Shown in pieces: positions 59,023 through 64,000 of a stretch of DNA of 64,000 nt. Below the pieces are notes generated by a model. That model was not told where the DNA came from. It worked only from the letters and a program-made list of their open reading frames with translations, and ran no database searches. Numbering within the stretch: position 1 is the first letter of the stretch; each line of letters starts with the position of its first letter. Location of the stretch: contig NZ_OX352321.1 of the NCBI RefSeq assembly GCF_947090775.1, positions 124,001 through 188,000 on the forward strand, given 5' to 3'. This DNA is from Pseudarthrobacter sp. MM222. GTDB taxonomy: Bacteria > Actinomycetota > Actinomycetes > Actinomycetales > Micrococcaceae. The translations under genes were made by a program, and so were the position numbers.

Positions 59023-59690
59023 CGGTCGGGCTCGTCGTCGTCTCCCACAGCGGGAAGATCGCCGACGGCGCCGTGGAACTTGCCGCCCAGATGGCGCCCG
59101 ACGTTTTGATCATCCCAGCCGGAGGCACCGACGACGGCCGGATCGGCACAAGCCTGGAACGCGTGATGGCGGCGCTGGAGCAGGCGGCCGGGGGCGACGG
59201 CGTCGTGGTCCTGACCGATCTCGGTTCCGCCGTCATGACCGCGGAATCCGCCGTGGAATTCGCCGCAGACCCCGCCTCCGTGTTGCTGGCTGACGCGCCC
59301 CTGGTGGAGGGGCTTGTGGCTGCTGCCGTTGCCGCCCAGGTGGGTGGCGACGCCGCTGCGGTCAAGGAAGCGGCGGAAGCTGTCTGCCGGCCTCCGGCCG
59401 CGCCTGAGCACATGCACGAGCACCGGCAGCCGCCGGAAGCCGCCGCCGACTTTGAGCTGGTGAACCAAGCCGGGATGCATGCCCGTCCGGCGGCCAAGAT
59501 CGCAGGTGGGCTGTCCGGCCTGGACGCCGAGGTGACCGTGAACGGCGCCGACGGTTCGTCGATGACGGAGCTGATGATGCTCGGGGCGGGGCGGGGGACC
59601 GTGCTGCACGTCGAAGCCAGCGGCCCGGATGCCGCCAAGGCCGTGGACTATCTGGGCGGGTTGATCACATCCGGCTTCGGAGAGCCGTAA
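59019..59690 (+). CDS. dhaM: DhaM phosphotransferase subunit (EIIA-HPr fusion)
   Basis: A 223-residue protein that relays phosphate from the PTS to DhaL. The N-terminal EIIA-Man-like domain has VVVSHSGKIADGAVELAAQM, and a C-terminal HPr domain starts near residue 148 with VNQAGMHARPAAKIA, whose His is the phosphorylation site. No enzyme I domain is fused, unlike E. coli DhaM, so a separate EI must donate phosphate. The gene overlaps the convergent HAD phosphatase by 26 bp. Confidence 0.92.
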
Positions 59691-60405
59691 CCGCTAATTC
59701 TGACCGCGCAAGGAACTCCGCATTGTTCAGGATCAGCGGCAGCACCGCCGCAGGGGAGGGAGCAACGGCGGCCGCGTGCGACGCTTCCGCGGCGTCCCCG
59801 TATCCCCAGAGCGCGAATATCGTAGGGATGCCGTGCGTGGCTGCCCCCGCGACGTCGTAGCTTCGGTCTCCGACCATCACGGGACTGGAGGTGTCCACGC
59901 CGTCGGACTGGAGCCGGAGCAGCAATTCGGCGATGACGTCCGCCTTGCTCGATCTTCCCTCGGCGTCCGATGCTCCGCAGACGTTGATGAAATGGCCTTC
60001 CATTCCGAACCTTCGTGCGAGTCTTATTGCCTGGTCTTCCACCTTCGAAGTGGCTACAGCCATTGGGGCGCCGGCCGAGTGCAGCTGTTCAAGCAGGTCC
60101 AGGATCCCGTCGCAGGGGCCGGACTGCTCCGCGCCATGATCGGCGTACGATTTGCGGTAATGTTGGAGGGCCTTTTGGGCGGTTTTCTCGTCGAGTTGTG
60201 AGACGGTCCGGAAGGACTCGATCATCGGCGGGCCGACGAATCGGCGCAACTGGTCCAAAGCGGGGACGGGCGCGCCTACAGCTGCCAGAGCTCGGGCGGC
60301 GCTTGCTGTAACCCCGGGTGCTGAATCCAGGAGGGTTCCGTCCATGTCGAACAAGATGCAGCTGATGCCAGTGAGTGAGTGCCCGGTCGGGTTCAGAAGT
60401 GTCAT
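59665..60405 (-). CDS. HAD-superfamily phosphatase (Gph-like)
   Basis: A 246-residue HAD hydrolase of the phosphoglycolate phosphatase type. Motif I is CILFDMDGTLLDSAPG near residue 17, motif II AVATSKVEDQAIRLARRFG near residue 120, and motif IV VMVGDRSYDVAGAATHGIPT near residue 180. It overlaps the 3' end of dhaM, and is divergent from the Lrp regulator across 74 bp. Substrate unproven. Base composition is less G+C-rich than in dhaKLM. Confidence 0.86.
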   Translation of the reverse strand: MTLLNPTGHSLTGISCILFDMDGTLLDSAPGVTASAARALAAVGAPVPALDQLRRFVGPPMIESFRTVSQLDEKTAQKALQHYRKSYADHGAEQSGPCDGILDLLEQLHSAGAPMAVATSKVEDQAIRLARRFGMEGHFINVCGASDAEGRSSKADVIAELLLRLQSDGVDTSSPVMVGDRSYDVAGAATHGIPTIFALWGYGDAAEASHAAAVAPSPAAVLPLILNNAEFLARSELAVTALRSRM

Positions 60406-60479
60406 TTTTCGAGGGCTTTCGGTCTTGAAGTTGGTTCCGTTCCGGTTGCCCCGGCGGATTATCGCTGTGAAGGGTAGGC

Positions 60480-60953
60480 ATGGATCGGGTGAGTCTTGAT
60501 CAGATAGATCAGAGGATTCTTGCGGAGCTCACGAAGAACGCCCGCATAAGCCATGCGGAGCTGGCGGGCAAGGTCCTCCTTTCCAGAAATGCTGTGCGCC
60601 AGCGGATCGAACGGATGGAGCGGCAGGGATATATCCAGGGGTACACGATTGTTGCCGGCCCGCCGGGCCAGGGCCCGGTCTCGGCTTTCCTGATGGTCTA
60701 CAGGAAGGACCGGGTGCGGGGGGCGGAAGTCGTCACCGTGTTGCGATCGATTCCTGAAGTGGTGCTGTGTGATGTTGTAAGCGGTGACTTTGATCTGCTC
60801 GTGAGGGTTGAGGCACGCTCGCTGGAAAGGGTTCAGGAGATCTGGGAGCAGATCGCGGCCATACCAGGCGTAGCGGATACGGTGACGGCCATGACGCTTT
60901 CCAGTTACATCAGGCGGGGCGCCGGAGACGCCCGGGCCACTGAGGGCAATTGA
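60480..60953 (+). CDS. Lrp/AsnC-family transcriptional regulator
   Basis: A 157-residue regulator. The HTH is ISHAELAGKVLLSRNAVRQR near residue 22 and a C-terminal RAM/ACT-like ligand domain follows (VTVLRSIPEVVLCDVVSGDFDLLVRV). GAAGG lies before the ATG. It is convergent with aspA, five bases apart. In other bacteria such regulators sense amino acids; here aspartate or homoserine is a likely ligand by context. Codons are less G+C-biased than in the fol operon, suggesting a recently acquired or accessory region. Confidence 0.88.
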   Translation: MDRVSLDQIDQRILAELTKNARISHAELAGKVLLSRNAVRQRIERMERQGYIQGYTIVAGPPGQGPVSAFLMVYRKDRVRGAEVVTVLRSIPEVVLCDVVSGDFDLLVRVEARSLERVQEIWEQIAAIPGVADTVTAMTLSSYIRRGAGDARATEGN

Positions 60954-60958
60954 TCAAG

Positions 60959-62362
60959 TCAGACCATTTCCGCGCTTCTGACAGGCAGCACGGCGGATTC
61001 GAGCAGTAACTGGGCTGCGTGCCTGTCCAAAAGATTCCTGCCGGCGACGACGTCCAGGATGGTCGATCCATCCCGGAGGGCTTCCTTAGCCACCGCTGCT
61101 GCTGCTGCATAGCCGATGGCCGGTATTAGGGCCGTTGCCAGGCCGGCCGAGGCTGCCGTCTGGCGGGCGAGCCGTCCGGTGTTCGCCTCAATGCCCTCCA
61201 TGCAGTAACAACGAAGAATGCGGGCCCCCTGTTCGAGCCAGGAAACGCTTTGAAGAAGGGCATGAGCAATGACAGGTTCGAAGGCATTGAGCTGGAGTTG
61301 CCCGTTGTCTGCAGCCATGGTCACCGTTGTGTCAGCTCCGGCGACCACGAAGGCAATCTGATTCATGGCCTCCGGGATGACGGGGTTGACCTTTCCCGGC
61401 ATGATTGATGACCCGGCCTGGCGCGGCGGCAGAATAATCTCCCCGAAACCGTTCTGCGGGCCGCTCGACAGCAGCCGAAGGTCGCTGCTGATTTTGGAGA
61501 GCTTTATGGCCGTGCGTTTCAGCATGCCCGACAGGTGCATGAAAACGCCGACGTCGGACGTCGCTTCGATGAGGTCAGCGGCGGGAACCAACGGGACGCC
61601 GGAGACCTCGGTCAGCGCCCGAAGTACGAGTTGCTGATACCCGGCTGGGGCTGTGATGCCGGTCCCGATGGCGGTGGCGCCAAGACTGCATTCGCGCATC
61701 AGCGCTGTGGATTCCACAAGTCTGGATCGGTCTTCTTCCAGCGTCGCGGCGAAGGCATTGAACTCCTGTCCAAGAGTCATTGGAACGGCGTCCTGAAGCT
61801 GTGTTCTGCCCATCTTTACGACGGCGGCAAATTCGGTGCCCTTGCTGCGGGCGGATTCGGCAAGTTTGCCCAGCTCGTGGTTGAGTTCCGCGGTAGCGAA
61901 AATCAGTGCCAGTTTGATCGCCGTCGGGTAGGTGTCGTTGGTGGATTGGCACCGGTTGACGTGATCAATCGGATGCAGATGCTCGTAGTCGCCGCGCCGG
62001 TGGCCCAGTTTTTCCAGTGCCAGGTTCGCTATCACCTCGTTGGCATTCATGTTTGTGCTCGTGCCGGCACCGCCCTGAATCACGTCTACACAGAACTGTT
62101 CGTGGTGGCGTCCGTCCTGGATCTCCTGGCAGGCTTCGCGGATCGCTGCCGCTTGCCGCGGGTTGAGGATGCCAAGTTCGCAGTTGGCCTGCGCCGCAGC
62201 GTTCTTGATCATTGCCAGGGCTCGCACCAGCTGCGGATGCCGGGAGACTGGAATCCCACTGATGGTGAAGTTCTCCAAGGCCCGGGCGGTGTGTGCTCCC
62301 CAATAGGCTGCGGCAGGTACAGGAACGTTTCCGAGTGAATCCGTTTCGATGCGGGTGGTCAT
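60959..62362 (-). CDS. aspA: Aspartate ammonia-lyase
   Basis: A 467-residue fumarase/aspartase family enzyme deaminating aspartate to fumarate and ammonia. TSTNMNANEVIANLALE near residue 100, the HPIDHVNRCQSTNDTYPTA substrate region, and the signature GSSIMPGKVNPVIPEAMNQ near residue 318 are all present. The C-terminus is somewhat divergent from E. coli AspA, so a related lyase is possible. It is last gene of a minus-strand run behind the aldehyde dehydrogenase. Confidence 0.88.
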   Translation of the reverse strand: MTTRIETDSLGNVPVPAAAYWGAHTARALENFTISGIPVSRHPQLVRALAMIKNAAAQANCELGILNPRQAAAIREACQEIQDGRHHEQFCVDVIQGGAGTSTNMNANEVIANLALEKLGHRRGDYEHLHPIDHVNRCQSTNDTYPTAIKLALIFATAELNHELGKLAESARSKGTEFAAVVKMGRTQLQDAVPMTLGQEFNAFAATLEEDRSRLVESTALMRECSLGATAIGTGITAPAGYQQLVLRALTEVSGVPLVPAADLIEATSDVGVFMHLSGMLKRTAIKLSKISSDLRLLSSGPQNGFGEIILPPRQAGSSIMPGKVNPVIPEAMNQIAFVVAGADTTVTMAADNGQLQLNAFEPVIAHALLQSVSWLEQGARILRCYCMEGIEANTGRLARQTAASAGLATALIPAIGYAAAAAVAKEALRDGSTILDVVAGRNLLDRHAAQLLLESAVLPVRSAEMV

Positions 62363-62464
62363 GGTTTTTCATCCTCTGGGAGAAGTTTGAGTGGCGCCCT
62401 GGTTGCTTGCCGCGAGCTCGGAACCGGAGGGGCGCCAGACCCGGCCCGCGCCCCTCCAGTTAGG

Positions 62465-63877
62465 TCAGCTTTTGATGCAGATCACTTTTGGCTGGGTCAT
62501 TTCCTCATACGCGAAATGGACGCCCTCCCGGCCCATGCTCCCGTACTTGGCGCCGCCGAACGGCATGCCGTCGAACCGGTAATCAGAGGAATCGTTGATC
62601 ATGACGCCCCCTGCTTCCAGCTGCCGGGCCGCGTCCATGGCCCTGGCCAGGGAGTCGGTGAAGATGCCCGCGTGAAGGCTGAATTCGATGGCATTGGCGA
62701 CGTCGATGGCTTCTTCAAAAGTGTCAAACTTACGGAGCATGACCACAGGCCCGAAGACCTCGTTCCTCCACAGGCTGCTGTCCGACGGGACTGCCTCCAG
62801 GACGGTCGGCTCAAGCACGTTACCCTCCGCGATGTTGCCTGCGAGCAGGAGAGCGCCGGCGTCGAGGGCTGCATCCAGCTTGGTCTGAAGCTCCTGCAGT
62901 GCAGTGCGGCTGATCATGGGCCCCACATCCGTGCGTTCGTCCGATGGGTCTCCGCTTACCAAATGCGCCGTTGCTTCCAGGAAGCGCCGGCGGAATTCGC
63001 CGTACACCGGCGCGGCTACGAGGATCCGCTGCACTCCCACACAGTTCTGGCCGGCGGCCCAAAACGCCCCGGAGACGCAGGAGTCCACTGCATTCTGGAT
63101 GGGGGCGTCATCCAGGACAATCACGGGCGCGTTGCCGCCGAGATCCATGCTGAGCTTCTTCAGGCCTGCGGTGCGGGCGATGCTCTCACCTGTGGAGAAA
63201 CCGCCCGTGAAGGACACCATTCGTACGTCCCGGGATCTGATGATTGATTCGGCCAATTCCCGGTCGCCATGAACAATTATCAGGGCCTCGGGCGGGAGTC
63301 CGGCGCCCATGAGGGCGTCCGTGAGCAGCTGGGCCGACAGGGGAGTCAGCGCAGAGGGCTTGAGGATCACGGCGTTTCCTCCGGCGAGTGCCGGACCGAT
63401 TTTGTGTGCCACCAGGTTGAGGGGGTCGTTGAAGGGAGTGATCGCGGCAATGATGCCCAATGGCTCGCGTGAGTACCATCCGGTGCGGTCCTCAGAGCCC
63501 TCATACGAGTCAAAGGGGATGACTTCGCCAGCATTCCGGCGCGCTTCGGCGGCAGAGAGGCGGAGCGTGTTGACCGCACGGAGCACTTCCTTGCGCGCCT
63601 GGCGGATCGTTTTCCCGGCCTCGGCCACAATCGTCTGCGCGAACTCTTCGGTCCGCTGCTCGATCTCCGTTGCGGCGCCGTCCAGTATCTTGCCACGTGC
63701 GTTGCGGGACAGGGCCCTTGCCTTCCGGGCGCCGACGCGGGCTATTTCGATGAGGGCATTGCCGGCGTTGGCTTCGGTCAGCGAAACCGCGCCGACAACT
63801 CTGCCGTCGTAGGGGCTGGTCACATCACGGAACTGCGGCAGCATTGTTTCCGTCGAACACAGCGCGGATTCAGACAT
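62465..63877 (-). CDS. NAD(P)-dependent aldehyde dehydrogenase, anionic-aldehyde type
   Basis: A 470-residue ALDH. The cofactor-domain [20 protein letters not shown] is near residue 152. [19 protein letters not shown] near residue 240 has Asp where most ALDHs have the general-base Glu (ELGG), and the nucleophile Cys is in [13 protein letters not shown] near residue 275. The C-terminal [20 protein letters not shown] resembles phosphonoacetaldehyde, sulfoacetaldehyde and lactaldehyde dehydrogenases. Its context suggests oxidation of aspartate semialdehyde. The ATG at 63877 overlaps the stop of the upstream gene. Confidence 0.85.
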   Translation of the reverse strand: MSESALCSTETMLPQFRDVTSPYDGRVVGAVSLTEANAGNALIEIARVGARKARALSRNARGKILDGAATEIEQRTEEFAQTIVAEAGKTIRQARKEVLRAVNTLRLSAAEARRNAGEVIPFDSYEGSEDRTGWYSREPLGIIAAITPFNDPLNLVAHKIGPALAGGNAVILKPSALTPLSAQLLTDALMGAGLPPEALIIVHGDRELAESIIRSRDVRMVSFTGGFSTGESIARTAGLKKLSMDLGGNAPVIVLDDAPIQNAVDSCVSGAFWAAGQNCVGVQRILVAAPVYGEFRRRFLEATAHLVSGDPSDERTDVGPMISRTALQELQTKLDAALDAGALLLAGNIAEGNVLEPTVLEAVPSDSSLWRNEVFGPVVMLRKFDTFEEAIDVANAIEFSLHAGIFTDSLARAMDAARQLEAGGVMINDSSDYRFDGMPFGGAKYGSMGREGVHFAYEEMTQPKVICIKS

Positions 63878-64000
63878 TTGCGGCCACTCCCGTCTTGGCT
63901 GCGTGCATGGCGATGATGTCGGAGAGTAGGGCGTAGGCGGTCTCCACCCGGCCGGCTCCTGGTCCTGAGACTGTTACTGCCCCCAAAAGGTCGGTGTCGA
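63870..64000 (-). CDS. Homoserine dehydrogenase-like protein, C-terminal end (partial)
   Basis: Only the last 42 codons are in the window; the start is beyond the right edge. The translation contains [20 protein letters not shown] and [12 protein letters not shown], matching the GPGAGR-ETA end of the catalytic domain of homoserine dehydrogenases. These reversibly oxidise homoserine to aspartate semialdehyde. Its TGA (63870-63872) overlaps the ALDH start, so the two are translationally coupled. A threonine-biosynthetic role cannot be excluded without the upstream genes. Confidence 0.7.
   Translation of the reverse strand, partial: DTDLLGAVTVSGPGAGRVETAYALLSDIIAMHAAKTGVAANV

Overview
The window reads as chromosomal DNA of a high-G+C actinobacterium of the Arthrobacter/Pseudarthrobacter type (Micrococcaceae). 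The basis is the very G+C-rich codon use, frequent GTG and TTG starts, an lsr2 gene, DUF3180, DUF2342, DUF6766 and DUF6328 family genes, and the gene order dacB-DUF2342-tilS-hpt-ftsH-folE-folP-folB-folK-DUF3180-PH-PH-DUF2520-panC followed by lysS-lsr2-clpC. The genus is inferred from gene families and order, not from a search. I see no rRNA, tRNA, CRISPR array, insertion sequence or prophage gene.

Layout. 1-532 is repeat-rich non-coding DNA. 533-6172 holds housekeeping singletons: two hydrolases, an NAD(P)H-hydrate repair dehydratase with a histidine phosphatase, and glycerate kinase. 6177-9095 looks like an envelope/osmotic stress module: two small membrane proteins (DUF6766, DUF6328) divergent from an SDR oxidoreductase and a very acidic protein. 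9188-11361 pairs a uracil/xanthine permease with a divergent RutE-like reductase. 11699-21441 carries a diguanylate cyclase, phosphoglucomutase, a POT peptide transporter, a zinc alcohol dehydrogenase, an amidase, a rhodanese and prephenate dehydratase. 21537-30657 has a lipid kinase, serS, a Cof-type HAD phosphatase, a SatD-like/HTH protein divergent from phosphoketolase, a DUF429 protein and a type-B carboxylesterase. 30803-45140 is the long conserved core: ppa, then dacB to panC on the plus strand, with many overlapping start and stop codons. 45257-48256 (MFS exporter, alpha/beta hydrolase, thymidine kinase) sits between panC and lysS. 48392-53638 is lysS, a small membrane protein, lsr2 and clpC. 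54226-59690 has a prolyl-oligopeptidase-type peptidase, an ArgA-type acetyltransferase and the dihydroxyacetone kinase operon dhaKLM.

60480-64000 is the most interesting stretch. An Lrp/AsnC regulator faces a minus-strand run of a homoserine-dehydrogenase-like gene (cut by the window edge), an aldehyde dehydrogenase of the type that acts on small anionic aldehydes, and aspartate ammonia-lyase. Together they could turn homoserine into aspartate semialdehyde, aspartate, then fumarate and ammonia. Other points of note are a repeated TAnnnT-N6-start arrangement suggesting leaderless mRNAs, a hairpin between the Shine-Dalgarno sequence and the start codon of ftsH, a three-copy intergenic palindrome with a compensatory base-pair change, a duplicated 74-bp intergenic repeat, and a perfect 17-bp hairpin between lsr2 and clpC.
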